Part shown: positions 8,051-16,269 of the stretch, one piece after another
Layout: each line of letters opens with the position of its first letter
Numbering within the stretch: the first letter of the stretch is position 1
NCBI GenBank assembly: GCA_017450105.1
Contig: JAFSXC010000083.1
Span: 1-35,297 of the forward strand
Length of the DNA: 35,297 nucleotides
Direction of reading: 5' to 3'
Source: Lachnospiraceae bacterium
GTDB lineage: Bacteria; Bacillota; Clostridia; Lachnospirales; Lachnospiraceae
Made by a program: the position numbers and the translations under genes
The notes under the pieces: generated by a model
What the model was told of the DNA's origin: nothing
The model's database searches: none
What the model saw: the letters and a program-made list of their open reading frames with translations, nothing else

Positions 8051-8079
8051 TGGAAATAATAGGCAGGTTCTTGTATAGT
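8051..8079 (+). promoter_or_regulatory. Predicted promoter of the sugar-ABC ATPase gene
   Basis: TGGAAA at 8051-8056 (4 of 6 match to TTGACA), a 17-nt spacer, and TATAGT at 8074-8079. The ATG is at 8121, preceded by GAGGAGG. Confidence 0.45.
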
Positions 8080-8120
8080 GTTTTCTGTAATTAGAGAAAA
8101 AATATATTGAGGAGGTTGCA

Positions 8121-9215
8121 ATGGCAGGTTTAGAGTTAAAGAATGTATGTAAGCGTTATCCGAACGGATTTGAAGCGGTTAAGGACTTTAATCTGAAGGT
8201 GGAGGACAAGGAATTTATTATCTTCGTCGGCCCCTCCGGCTGCGGAAAATCCACGACCCTTCGTATGATCGCCGGTCTGGAAGAGATCAGTGACGGTGAG
8301 CTTTCCATCGACGGGAAGGTAATGAACGATGTGGAGCCCAAGGACAGAGATATCGCGATGGTGTTCCAGAACTACGCTCTGTATCCCCATATGACGGTGT
8401 ATGATAACATGGCCTTCGGTCTGAAGCTTCGGAAGGTGCCGAAGGATGAGATCGATAAGAAGGTCCATGAAGCCGCGAAGATCCTGGATCTGGAAAAGCT
8501 TCTTGACCGGAAGCCGAAGGCTCTTTCCGGCGGCCAGAGACAGCGTGTGGCCATGGGCCGCGCCATCGTCCGTAACCCGAAGGTCTTCCTGATGGACGAG
8601 CCGCTGTCGAACCTGGATGCAAAGCTGCGTGTGCAGATGCGTTCCGAGATCTCCGGTCTCCATCATCGTCTGGGTGCTACGATCATCTACGTTACCCATG
8701 ACCAGACCGAGGCTATGACGCTGGGAACCAGGATCGTTGTCTTAAAGGACGGCGTGATCCAGCAGGTGGATTCTCCGATGACCCTTTACAATGAGCCGAA
8801 CAACCTCTTCGTTGCCGGCTTCATCGGCTCCCCCCAGATGAACTTTGTGGATGCGACCGTAAGCGTTAGCGGAAACAGCGCCTCCCTGAAGTTCGGCGAG
8901 TATACCGTGGCGCTTCCTGCAGAGAAGGCAAAGAAGGTGATCGACGGCGGATATCAGGACAAGACCGTTGTCATGGGTATCCGGCCCGAGCATATCAGCG
9001 ACAAGAACGGCGGCTGCGAGGTAAATGTTGAGATTACAGGCTACGAGCTTCTCGGCGCCGAGGTGCTTCTCTACTTTAACCTGGCCGGTGCGAATATGAC
9101 CGCCAAGGTCGAATCCGGAACCGCTGCCCGTATGGGTGACAAGATCAAGTTATACCTTGCTCCGGAAAAAATCCATGTCTTCGACAAGGAAACCGAGCTT
9201 ACAATTACCAACTAA
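8121..9215 (+). CDS. Sugar ABC transporter ATP-binding protein, MsmK/UgpC type (orphan)
   Basis: A 364-residue ATPase subunit of CUT1-type carbohydrate or glycerol-phosphate importers. The ABC domain has Walker A GPSGCGKST (37-45), the Q-loop FQNYALYPHMT, signature LSGGQRQRVAMGRA, Walker B VFLMDEPLSNLDAK and the H-loop THDQTEAMTL. A C-terminal TOBE/MalK-like regulatory domain follows (IRPEHI near residue ~290, ending with KIHVFDKET). No permease or binding protein is nearby. In Streptococcus (MsmK) and Bacillus (MsmX) such lone ATPases serve several sugar transporters at once, and that is the likely role here. Its own promoter and a strong terminator make it a one-gene unit. The exact substrate cannot be stated. 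Confidence 0.93.
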   Translation: MAGLELKNVCKRYPNGFEAVKDFNLKVEDKEFIIFVGPSGCGKSTTLRMIAGLEEISDGELSIDGKVMNDVEPKDRDIAMVFQNYALYPHMTVYDNMAFGLKLRKVPKDEIDKKVHEAAKILDLEKLLDRKPKALSGGQRQRVAMGRAIVRNPKVFLMDEPLSNLDAKLRVQMRSEISGLHHRLGATIIYVTHDQTEAMTLGTRIVVLKDGVIQQVDSPMTLYNEPNNLFVAGFIGSPQMNFVDATVSVSGNSASLKFGEYTVALPAEKAKKVIDGGYQDKTVVMGIRPEHISDKNGGCEVNVEITGYELLGAEVLLYFNLAGANMTAKVESGTAARMGDKIKLYLAPEKIHVFDKETELTITN

Positions 9216-9233
9216 AGAAAAATGAATGTAAGC

Positions 9234-9266
9234 GCTGCCGTGCAATCTCGCACGGCAGCCTTTTTT
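9234..9266 (+). terminator. Intrinsic terminator of the sugar-ABC ATPase gene
   Basis: Ten perfect base pairs (GCTGCCGTGC / GCACGGCAGC), 6-nt loop AATCTC, then C and six T's. It starts 18 nt after the stop codon. Confidence 0.92.
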
Positions 9267-9301
9267 ATTTCTTCCCCGGCCCGCGTTCCCTTCATAACGT
9301 A

Positions 9302-9374
9302 GCTGACGCAAGGGGTGTGAGAGTACCTTCGGAAGGTAATCTTCCGAAGATGCTCTCACACCCCTTGCGGCAGC
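9302..9374. repeat. Long imperfect inverted repeat, 34-nt arms, 5-nt loop
   Basis: Arms 9302-9335 and 9341-9374 pair over 34 positions with three mismatches around the loop GTAAT. The core words are GCAAGGGGTGTGAGAG and its complement. A shortened relative is at 10721-10774. There is no T-run, so it is not a standard terminator. It looks like a dispersed REP-like or MITE-derived element. Confidence 0.75.
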
Positions 9375-9420
9375 GGCCGGTACCAAAAACCCGCACCCCC
9401 GCCAATTATGAACAGCAATG
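9373..9420 (+). repeat. 48-nt dispersed intergenic repeat unit, copy A
   Basis: Aligns without gaps to 30996-31043, 35 of 48 bases identical by direct count. It runs from CGGCCGG through CCCGCCAA to TATGAACAGCAAT, so it ends in a degenerate copy of the 14-bp dyad. It abuts the hairpin at 9302-9374 and lies 22 nt before the next -35. Confidence 0.6.
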
Positions 9421-9441
9421 CTTCCCGCAAGGACCGGTTAC

Positions 9442-9471
9442 TTGTACACAGGGGGCGGGCTGTGGTAAAAT
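9442..9471 (+). promoter_or_regulatory. Predicted promoter for the 4Fe-4S protein-hslO unit
   Basis: TTGTAC at 9442-9447, an 18-nt spacer, and TAAAAT at 9466-9471. The ATG is at 9498 with AAGAAGGGAG upstream. Confidence 0.45.
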
Positions 9472-9497
9472 TGTCGAAAAAAGAAGGGAGTCAGGAA

Positions 9498-9737
9498 ATG
9501 TCTGATCAGCCTACAAGAGTGTATGAAAATGATGAGATCCGGGTGTTCTGGTACGCCGACCGCTGCCAGCATGCGAAAAAATGCGTGGGAGGGAGCTGGA
9601 AGGCCTTTGATCTGTCCAGAAGGCCCTGGATCGATGTGAATGCGATCCCGGCAAAGGAGCTGGCAGAGATCATCGACCGCTGCCCTTCGGGAGCCCTTCG
9701 CTATGAGTGGAAAGAACAGAAAGAAGGAACCGTCTGA
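9498..9737 (+). CDS. Divergent 4Fe-4S mono-cluster protein (Fer4_19-like)
   Basis: A 79-residue protein resembling the Fer4_19 family of small ferredoxin-like proteins. Candidate cluster ligands are C23, H25 and C29 (in DRCQHAKKC) and C62 (in DRCPSGAL, the typical CP-x-GA-L end of a ferredoxin half-site). With only three Cys, a 3Cys+His cluster or a 3Fe cluster is possible. The start at 9498 is favoured over the in-frame ATG at 9408 because of the AGAAGGGAG ribosome binding site; the longer version would run through the repeat and promoter. Its stop overlaps the hslO start (TGATG), so the two are translationally coupled, which suggests a redox-related job. Confidence 0.8.
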   Translation: MSDQPTRVYENDEIRVFWYADRCQHAKKCVGGSWKAFDLSRRPWIDVNAIPAKELAEIIDRCPSGALRYEWKEQKEGTV

Positions 9738-10594
9738 TGGAAGATTATGTGATCAGCGCCAACGCGCCGGAGGCCGGGATCCGCGCCTTTGCCATTACCT
9801 CAAGGGCCCTGGTGGAGGAAGCCAGAGCCCGTCATAATTTAAGCCCTGTCTGTACCGCGGCTCTCGGGAGGCTTCTTTCCGGGGCGCTTATGATGGGACA
9901 GATGCTGAAGAACGATACCGACCTTCTGACGATCCGGATCGAAGGAGACGGGCCTGCGAAAAATCTGACGGTGACGGCCAGAGCGGATGGAACCGCGAAG
10001 GGCTATGTTTCGGTTCCGGATGTGGTTCTGCCTGCGAATGCGCTCGGGAAGCTGGATGTCGGCGGCGCGGTCGGCAGAGGGTTTTTGCGGGTCGTAAAGG
10101 ACCTTGGACTAAAGGAACCCTACTCCGGAGAGGTGGAGCTGCAGACCGGGGAGATCGCGGAGGATCTGACCTATTATTTTGCGGTCTCGGAGCAGACGCC
10201 GTCCTCAGTCGGCCTTGGGGTACTGATGAAAAAGGATGTTACGGTGGACCAGGCGGGCGGCTTCATCCTGCAGCTTATGCCGGATGTAAAGGAGGAGACC
10301 ATCGCTTCCCTGGAAAAGGTATTGACCTCGATCCCGTCCGTTACGACGATGCTGAAGGAGGGCCTGAGCCCGGAGGATATTCTGAAAAAACTTCTCGGCT
10401 CCTTCGATCTTTCAATCGGAGAACGCCGCCCCGTTTCTTTTCGGTGTGACTGCAGCCGGGAGAAGGTGAAAAGGGCGCTCTTCAGCTTAAAGAAGGAGGA
10501 GCTTCAGAACCTGAGGGCGGAGGAGGAGCCGCTCACGGTCCACTGCCATTTCTGCAATACGGATTATGTATTCTCTCCCTCGGAGCTCCTCTGA
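9737..10594 (+). CDS. hslO: Redox-regulated chaperone Hsp33
   Basis: A 285-residue cytosolic holdase that is switched on by oxidation. The C-terminal zinc switch is intact: C237-x-C239 (RCDC) and C270-x-x-C273 (HCHFC), which bind Zn when reduced and form disulfides under oxidative stress. The N-terminal segments ALGRLLSGALMMGQMLK and YYFAVSEQTPSSVGLGV are typical of the family. The start is ATG 9737, overlapping the preceding stop; the frame remains open ten codons upstream but that start would lie inside the other gene. A strong terminator lies at 10681-10717. Confidence 0.96.
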   Translation: MEDYVISANAPEAGIRAFAITSRALVEEARARHNLSPVCTAALGRLLSGALMMGQMLKNDTDLLTIRIEGDGPAKNLTVTARADGTAKGYVSVPDVVLPANALGKLDVGGAVGRGFLRVVKDLGLKEPYSGEVELQTGEIAEDLTYYFAVSEQTPSSVGLGVLMKKDVTVDQAGGFILQLMPDVKEETIASLEKVLTSIPSVTTMLKEGLSPEDILKKLLGSFDLSIGERRPVSFRCDCSREKVKRALFSLKKEELQNLRAEEEPLTVHCHFCNTDYVFSPSELL

Positions 10595-10596
10595 GC

Positions 10597-10622
10597 GTTA
10601 CTGCTCACACAATGTCAGTAAC
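10597..10622. repeat. Inverted repeat GTTACTG...CAGTAAC carrying a reverse copy of the dyad motif
   Basis: A perfect 7-bp inverted repeat directly after the hslO stop. Its left part (GTTACTGCTCACA) is the reverse complement of the dyad core TGTGAACAGTAAC with one base changed. The whole 26 nt is also complementary, with gaps, to 10721-10750. It may be one end of a small mobile or REP-like element that carries the terminator between its arms. Confidence 0.5.
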
Positions 10623-10680
10623 TTAAGCAACAGGAAGGCCAAGGTTAAGGTCGGTTTTGATGCGCAGTAAACCGAAACAA

Positions 10681-10717
10681 AAAACGGACAGGGGACGGAC
10701 CCCTGTCTGTTTTTTTG
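10681..10717 (+). terminator. Intrinsic terminator of hslO
   Basis: A ten-pair stem, including one G-T pair (CGGACAGGGG / CCCCTGTCTG), 5-nt loop ACGGA, flanked by an A-run and seven T's, so it could also work on the reverse strand. It sits 87 nt after the stop. Confidence 0.88.
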
Positions 10718-10720
10718 AAA

Positions 10721-10774
10721 GTTGCTGACATTGGGGTGTGAATCGTAAGATACTCTCACACCCCTTGCGGCAAC
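10721..10774. repeat. Second, shorter copy of the GGGGTGTGA hairpin
   Basis: GGGGTGTGA and TCACACCCC are perfect 9-nt arms, with GTTGC/GCAAC outer pairs. The right arm, GATACTCTCACACCCCTTGC, closely matches the right arm of the hairpin at 9302-9374. Confidence 0.6.
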
Positions 10775-10825
10775 TACGTTGTGACGAAACCGCGGCCCCA
10801 GATAGAGGCTGGCATTCTCTTGGGG

Positions 10826-10839
10826 TGTGAACAGTAACA
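10826..10839 (+). promoter_or_regulatory. Copy 2 of the 14-bp dyad TGTGAACAGTAACA (exact)
   Basis: An exact copy, ending 38 nt before the next -35 if the full 14-mer is counted (39 nt after the 13-base core TGTGAACAGTAAC), the same distance as at 1353. The surrounding 10775-10877 holds no gene that I can support. Confidence 0.55.
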
Positions 10840-10877
10840 ATCGTAACCATATAACCACAATATCGTGTAAGAAACCC

Positions 10878-10906
10878 TTGCAGGAACACAAGATTTTCGA
10901 TAAAAT
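10878..10906 (+). promoter_or_regulatory. Predicted promoter of the CdaR-like regulator/topoisomerase operon
   Basis: TTGCAG at 10878-10883, a 17-nt spacer, and TAAAAT at 10901-10906. The regulator's ATG is at 10953 behind GGGGAGG. Confidence 0.5.
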
Positions 10907-10952
10907 AAAATATTGATCGATGGTAAGCATAGAGTGATCCGGGGAGGGTAGT

Positions 10953-12041
10953 ATGATCCGAAATGCGAGGCTCCTGGAGGTGGTCCGGGAGATTCAGGAG
11001 ATATCAAAACATGAGCTTGCCGTATATGATGAGAAGGGAGTTCTGCTTTTTTCCGGCCTGCCTCCGAAGGGAGAACTGGATGCGGAGGTGCGGGAGTTCC
11101 TCTCTTCGCAGGCCCTGGAGCAGGAGGCTTTTGGCTTTCTTTTCTTCCGGATCGAGGAGGAGGAGAAGACCGAGTATGTGCTCCTTGTCCGCCGGCAGGG
11201 AGAGGACTCCCGTATGGTCGGTCTGCTCGCGGCAAACGAGCTGAAAAATCTGTCCGCTGCCTATCGGGAACAGGCGGACCGGAATACGTTCATGCAGAAT
11301 GTGCTTCTGGGAAATTATCTGACTGCGGATCTGTACCGCCGTGCGGAGCGCCTTCGGATCAAAAGCTCGCGGTGGATCTGTTATGTGATCGAGGCCGAAG
11401 GAAAAAAGGAGCCCTCGCTGCTTGCCGCGCTACGGTCGATGGCGGATAAGCAGACGGACTTTGTAACGGAAACGGATGAAAAAAGCGTGGTGTTTGTCAA
11501 GGATATCCGTTCCTTCCGCGGGTTAGAGGAGGCGGATACCTTTGCAAAAACCCTTTCCGATACCCTTATATCCGAGATCATGATCAAGGTCCGGGTCGGC
11601 TACGGGAATCCGGCGGAGGAGCTGTCGGAAATCGCGAGGTCCTACCAGGAGGCGGAGCTTTCGCTTTCCGTCGGAAGGATCTTCTATGCCAGGGAACAGA
11701 CGATCTCCTACCAGCATCTGGGTATCGGAAGGCTGATCTATCAGCTCCCCGAGAGCCTGTGTGAGATGTATATCCGGGAGGTCTTCGGCGACCGGGAAAT
11801 CCATATTGATGAAGAAACACGCCAGGCGGTGGAGAAGTTCTTTGAAAACTCCCTGAATATCGCCGAAACGGCGCGTCAGCTTTATGTACACAGAAATACG
11901 CTCGTGTATCGGCTGGACCGCTTCCAGAAGGAGGTCGGTCTGGACGTAAGGAATTTCGAAGACGCCATCAGCTTTAAGATCGCGATGATGGTGCGCGCTC
12001 AGCTAAAGCATATCAGAGAAGGAAGAGGGACCAGAAAATGA
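10953..12041 (+). CDS. CdaR/PucR-family transcriptional regulator
   Basis: A 362-residue protein ending in a PucR-type helix-turn-helix (about 295-350: NIAETARQLYVHRNTLVYRL, followed by FQKEVGLDVRNFEDAISF). The middle (~170-275) resembles the GGDEF-like domain of CdaR regulators (MIKVRVGYGN, SYQEAELSLSVGRIF). The N-terminal ~130 residues match no sensor domain I recognise. Relatives control use of sugar diacids or purines, but no such genes are here. Its stop overlaps the topoisomerase B start (ATGA), so it may be transcribed with, and perhaps control, the topoisomerase genes. The ligand is unknown. Confidence 0.85.
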   Translation: MIRNARLLEVVREIQEISKHELAVYDEKGVLLFSGLPPKGELDAEVREFLSSQALEQEAFGFLFFRIEEEEKTEYVLLVRRQGEDSRMVGLLAANELKNLSAAYREQADRNTFMQNVLLGNYLTADLYRRAERLRIKSSRWICYVIEAEGKKEPSLLAALRSMADKQTDFVTETDEKSVVFVKDIRSFRGLEEADTFAKTLSDTLISEIMIKVRVGYGNPAEELSEIARSYQEAELSLSVGRIFYAREQTISYQHLGIGRLIYQLPESLCEMYIREVFGDREIHIDEETRQAVEKFFENSLNIAETARQLYVHRNTLVYRLDRFQKEVGLDVRNFEDAISFKIAMMVRAQLKHIREGRGTRK

Positions 12042-13960
12042 CAGCAAGCTCGACCTATGAAGCGGACAGTATCTCTGTTCTGGAGGGACTGGAGGCCGTG
12101 CGGAAGCGGCCCGGAATGTATATCGGAAGTACCTCGCGGAAGGGCTTAAACCATCTGATCTATGAGATCGTGGACAACTCCGTGGATGAGCATCTCGCGG
12201 GGTTCTGTTCGGAGATCAGGGTAACGCTGGAAAAGAACGGGTCGTGTACGGTTGAGGACAACGGCCGGGGGATTCCGGTGGGAATGCATAAAAAAGGGGT
12301 GCCCGCGGCCCGGCTTGTGCTGGGAACGCTGCATGCCGGCGGTAAGTTTGACAGCGATGTCTATAAGACCTCCGGCGGCCTTCACGGTGTCGGCAGCTCG
12401 GTCGTAAACGCCCTGTCGGAATCCCTTGAGGTCTGGATCAGCCGCGACGGCTTTGTCCATCATGATAAATACGAGCGGGGTGTTCCGGTGGAAAAGCTGG
12501 AGAACGGCCTGCTTCCGGTGGTCGGAAAGGCGAGGAAGACCGGAACAAAGATCAACTTCCTCCCGGACCCGGAGATCTTTGAGAAGACCTGGTTCAAGGA
12601 GGACGAGGTGGAAAGCCGGCTCCATGAGACCGCCTATCTGAATCCGACGTTAAAGCTGATCTTTGAGGACAAGCGAAAGGAGGAGCTCCGCCACATCGAG
12701 TTCTTCGAACCGGAAGGGATCACGGGCTTTGTCCGCGAGCTGAACGAGAATCTGGAGACCGTGACCGGGATTGTTTCCTTCCACGGGGTGCTCGACGGGA
12801 TCGAGGTGGATGCGGCCTTCCAGTATGTGAACGAATTCCATGAAAACGTTCTGGGCTTCTGTAATAATATCTATAACGCCGAAGGCGGCGCCCATCTGAC
12901 GGGCTTTAAGACTACCTTTACGACCGTGATCAATCAATACGCGAGAGAGCTCGGGATCCTGAAGGACAAGGACCAGAACTTTACGGGTACGGACGTACGG
13001 AACGGGATGACCGCGGTTATCTCGATAAAACACCCGGACCCCCGGTTTGAGGGCCAGACCAAAACGCGGCTGGATAACCAGGACGCCGCCCGGGTTACCG
13101 GCAAGATCGTGGGCGATGAGATGCAGCTCTATTTTGACCGGAATCTGGAAGCCTTAAAGGCGGTCATCGGCTGTGCAGAGAAGGCGGCCAAGATACGAAA
13201 GACCGAGGAGAAGGCGAAGACAAATCTTCTCCAGAAGCAGAAATTCTCCTTTGATTCCAACGGGAAGCTCGCGAACTGCGAGTCCCGGGATCCTTCCAAA
13301 TGCGAGATCTTTATCGTAGAGGGAGATTCCGCCGGAGGCTCGGCCAAGATGGCGAGAAACCGCGCCTACCAGGCCATAATGCCGATCCGCGGAAAGATTC
13401 TGAACGTGGAAAAGGCAAGCATCGACAAGGTCTTATCCAACGCGGAGATCAAGGCCATGATCAACGCCTTCGGCTGCGGCTTCTCGGAGGGCTACGGAAA
13501 CGATTTCGATATTACGAAGCTCCGCTACGACAAGATCGTGATCATGGCGGATGCGGACGTGGACGGTGCCCATATCTCGACGCTGCTGATGACCCTGTTC
13601 TACCGCTTTATGCCGGAGCTGATCTTCGAGGGCCATGTCTATATCGCGATGCCGCCGCTCTATAAGGCGATCCCGGCGCGGGGGAAGGAAGAGTATCTGT
13701 ATGACGATGCCGCTCTGGCAAGTTACCGGAAAAAGCATACCGGGAACTTTACGCTTCAGCGCTATAAGGGGCTCGGGGAGATGGACCCGGAGCAGCTATG
13801 GGAGACGACGCTGGATCCGGAGCGCAGGTTCTTAAAGCGCGTGGAAATAGAGGACGCCAGACAGGCCAACTTCGTGACCGAGCTTCTGATGGGAAACGAT
13901 GTCCTGCCCCGGAAGGAATTCATCTACGACCACGCTTCGGACGCGGAGCTGGATGTGTAA
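12038..13960 (+). CDS. parE: Type IIA DNA topoisomerase subunit B (ParE/GyrB family)
   Basis: A 640-residue ATPase subunit. GHKL motifs are EIVDNSVDEHLAGF, DNGRGIPV and GGLHGVGSSVVNALS. The TOPRIM metal site is EGDSAGGSAKMAR (E428) and DADVDGAH (D505, D507, D509). The C-terminal GyrB/ParE tail includes the LQRYKGLGEMDPEQLW block. It partners the next gene. I call it ParE-like because its A subunit lacks the gyrase box, but the TOPRIM words LNVEKA and DADVDGAH are more GyrB-like than the INTEKA and DADTDGAH I recall from B. subtilis ParE, so the gyrase/topo IV assignment is open. The start overlaps the regulator stop; GGAAGAGGG lies upstream. Confidence 0.85.
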   Translation: MTASSTYEADSISVLEGLEAVRKRPGMYIGSTSRKGLNHLIYEIVDNSVDEHLAGFCSEIRVTLEKNGSCTVEDNGRGIPVGMHKKGVPAARLVLGTLHAGGKFDSDVYKTSGGLHGVGSSVVNALSESLEVWISRDGFVHHDKYERGVPVEKLENGLLPVVGKARKTGTKINFLPDPEIFEKTWFKEDEVESRLHETAYLNPTLKLIFEDKRKEELRHIEFFEPEGITGFVRELNENLETVTGIVSFHGVLDGIEVDAAFQYVNEFHENVLGFCNNIYNAEGGAHLTGFKTTFTTVINQYARELGILKDKDQNFTGTDVRNGMTAVISIKHPDPRFEGQTKTRLDNQDAARVTGKIVGDEMQLYFDRNLEALKAVIGCAEKAAKIRKTEEKAKTNLLQKQKFSFDSNGKLANCESRDPSKCEIFIVEGDSAGGSAKMARNRAYQAIMPIRGKILNVEKASIDKVLSNAEIKAMINAFGCGFSEGYGNDFDITKLRYDKIVIMADADVDGAHISTLLMTLFYRFMPELIFEGHVYIAMPPLYKAIPARGKEEYLYDDAALASYRKKHTGNFTLQRYKGLGEMDPEQLWETTLDPERRFLKRVEIEDARQANFVTELLMGNDVLPRKEFIYDHASDAELDV

Positions 13961-14027
13961 GCTAAGTCAAAACGACCGACGGATGCCGCAGGAAACGGCG
14001 GCCTGCATATAAAAAAAGGAGACCACT

Positions 14028-16265
14028 ATGCCACAGACCGAACGGGTGATCCGGACAGAGTATTCCGAGATCATGCAGAAATCTTATATTGATTACGCCA
14101 TGAGCGTCATCATCGCGCGGGCGCTTCCGGATATCCGGGACGGCTTAAAGCCGGTGCAGAGAAGGACGCTTTACGATATGCATGAGCTGGGAGTGCATCA
14201 TAACGGGCCGTACAGGAAGAGCGCGAGGATCGTGGGCGATACGATGGGTAAATACCATCCCCATGGAGACAGCTCGATTTATGATGCGATGGTGGTCATG
14301 GCGCAGGACTTCAAGAAGGGCCTGCCGCTGGTGGACGGCCACGGAAACTTCGGCTCCATCGAGGGGGATGACCCGGCGGCCATGCGGTATACGGAGGCCC
14401 GGCTTTCGAAGGCAGCCGAGGAGGCCTTCCTTTCGGATCTGGATAAGGATGTCGTGGATTTTGTCCCGAATTATGACGAGACGGAAAATGAGCCCTCGGT
14501 CCTTCCGGCCAGAGTGCCGAACCTGCTGATCAACGGCGCGGAAGGGATTGCCGTCGGTATGGCCACCAGCATCCCGCCGCATAATTTCGGCGAGGTGGTG
14601 GACGCCTGCATCGCCTATATGAAGAATCCGACGATCTCTCTGGACGCTCTGATGGAGCTTCTTCCGGGACCGGATTTTCCGACCGGAGGCGTGATCGTAA
14701 ACCGCTCGGAGCTTCGGGAGATCTATGAGACCGGAATGGGAAAGATCCGGATCCGGGGCAGAATGGAGGTCGAGAAGGGGAAGGGCGGAAGGACCAATCT
14801 GGTAATAACGGAAATCCCCTATACGATGATCGGCTCGGGGATCGGAAAGTTCTTAAACGACGCCGGAGCGCTGGTCGAGAGCCGGAAAACGAACGACATC
14901 GTAGACATCAGCGACCAGACCAGCAAAGAGGGAATCCGCATCGCCATCGAGGTAAAGAAGGGTGCCGATGTGGAAGCCTTAAAGAAGCTGCTTCTGAAGA
15001 AGACCCGTCTGGAGGATACCTTCGGGGTCAATATGCTCTCAGTCTCGGACGGAAAGCCGGAGACCCTGGGCCTCCTTCCGATCATCCGCGCCCACGTTAA
15101 CTTCCGCTATGAGCTTGCAACCAGAAAATATAAAAACCTTCTGGCAAAGGAGCTCGAAAAAAAGGAGATCCAGGAGGGTCTGATCGGGGCCATCGATGTG
15201 ATCGATCTGATCATCGAGATCATCCGCGGAAGCAAGGATGTAAAGACCGTTAAGAAATGCCTGACCACGGGAGAGACCACCGGGATCAAATTCCAGTTCA
15301 AGGGATCGGAGATGGACGCGAAAAACCTCTCCTTTACCGAGAAGCAGGCGGATGCGATCCTGGCCTTACGTCTTCAGAAGCTTGTCGGTCTGGAGCTTGC
15401 TGCCTTAAAGAAGCAGCACGAGGAGACTTTAAACAACATCCGCTCCTATGAGGATATTCTGACGAACCGGACCTCGATGGCGAAGGTGATCATGAAGGAC
15501 CTGGCGGAGCTTCGGAAGGAGTATGGAAGGGAGCGGAAAACGATCCTTACGGACGCCGAAGAGATCGTGATCGAGGAGAAGAAGGTGGAGGAGAGAACCG
15601 TCTGGTTTCTTATGGACCGGTTCGGCTACGCGCGCACCATCGACGAGGGAACCTATGAACGGAATAAGGAGGCGGTGGAGGAGGAAAACCGCTTTGTGTT
15701 CATGTGCAGAAATACGGACCGGCTGGGGCTCTTTACCGATACCGGCCAGCTCCATACGATAAAGATCCTGGACCTCCCCTGCGGGAAGCTGAGAGATAAG
15801 GGTACGCCGGTGGATAATGTATCCAATTTCGACAGCGCAAAGGAGCGGCTCCTTCTGATCCGGGATATGGAAAGGCTGAAGACGGAGAAGCTTCTTTTTG
15901 CCACGAAAAAGGGGATGCTGAAGGTGGTGGAAGGAAGCGAGTTTGACGTGACGAGACGGACGAGTCAGGCAACGAAGCTTCTGGACGGAGACAGCCTTCT
16001 GTTCCTTTCAGAGCTTGGGGAGGAGACCTCCTTTGTGATGGAATCGGAGCTGGAATATTTCCTGCGGATCGATGTGAAGACTGTGCCCGAAAAGAAGAAG
16101 GGGGCCGTCGGGGTCCGGGGGATGAAGCTCGTCGAGGGAGACCGGTTAAAGGCCTGCTATCTTTTAGCCGAAGGAGACAATCCCGAGATCGAGGTCCGGG
16201 GAAAACAGGTGGCGCTCGGAAGACTTCATATGTCCGGCCGGGACGGCAAGGGCGTGAAACGGTGA
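14028..16265 (+). CDS. parC: Type IIA DNA topoisomerase subunit A (ParC-like)
   Basis: A 745-residue breakage-reunion subunit. The catalytic tyrosine is Y121 in [10 protein letters not shown]. The quinolone-region segment is [15 protein letters not shown], and the tower/coiled-coil region ([20 protein letters not shown]) is intact. The C-terminal beta-pinwheel (~490-745) has blade-like repeats but no GyrA box (QRRGGKG type), so it should not wrap DNA as gyrase does; this favours decatenase/topoisomerase IV-like activity. It is shorter than typical GyrA or ParC (~800-820), consistent with a reduced C-terminal domain. It follows subunit B by 67 bp, with AAAAAAAGGAG before the ATG. Confidence 0.86.
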   Translation: MPQTERVIRTEYSEIMQKSYIDYAMSVIIARALPDIRDGLKPVQRRTLYDMHELGVHHNGPYRKSARIVGDTMGKYHPHGDSSIYDAMVVMAQDFKKGLPLVDGHGNFGSIEGDDPAAMRYTEARLSKAAEEAFLSDLDKDVVDFVPNYDETENEPSVLPARVPNLLINGAEGIAVGMATSIPPHNFGEVVDACIAYMKNPTISLDALMELLPGPDFPTGGVIVNRSELREIYETGMGKIRIRGRMEVEKGKGGRTNLVITEIPYTMIGSGIGKFLNDAGALVESRKTNDIVDISDQTSKEGIRIAIEVKKGADVEALKKLLLKKTRLEDTFGVNMLSVSDGKPETLGLLPIIRAHVNFRYELATRKYKNLLAKELEKKEIQEGLIGAIDVIDLIIEIIRGSKDVKTVKKCLTTGETTGIKFQFKGSEMDAKNLSFTEKQADAILALRLQKLVGLELAALKKQHEETLNNIRSYEDILTNRTSMAKVIMKDLAELRKEYGRERKTILTDAEEIVIEEKKVEERTVWFLMDRFGYARTIDEGTYERNKEAVEEENRFVFMCRNTDRLGLFTDTGQLHTIKILDLPCGKLRDKGTPVDNVSNFDSAKERLLLIRDMERLKTEKLLFATKKGMLKVVEGSEFDVTRRTSQATKLLDGDSLLFLSELGEETSFVMESELEYFLRIDVKTVPEKKKGAVGVRGMKLVEGDRLKACYLLAEGDNPEIEVRGKQVALGRLHMSGRDGKGVKR

Positions 16266-16269
16266 CCTT

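Noticed and set aside
9302..9374. Considering the long hairpin as a second terminator of the ABC ATPase gene
   Set aside because: No T-run follows either arm, and a strong terminator already lies at 9234-9266.
9408..9497. Upstream ATG that would lengthen the 4Fe-4S protein by 30 residues
   Set aside because: It starts inside the dispersed repeat and runs across the predicted promoter. The ATG at 9498 has the ribosome binding site.
10598..10930. 110-codon minus-strand open frame in the hslO-cdaR gap
   Set aside because: It runs through the terminator and both hairpin repeats, has no ribosome binding site, and its sequence is explained by the repeats.
13961..14027. Possible terminator between the two topoisomerase subunit genes
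   Set aside because: Only a weak GCAGG/CCTGC pairing with no T-run. The genes are best read as one operon.
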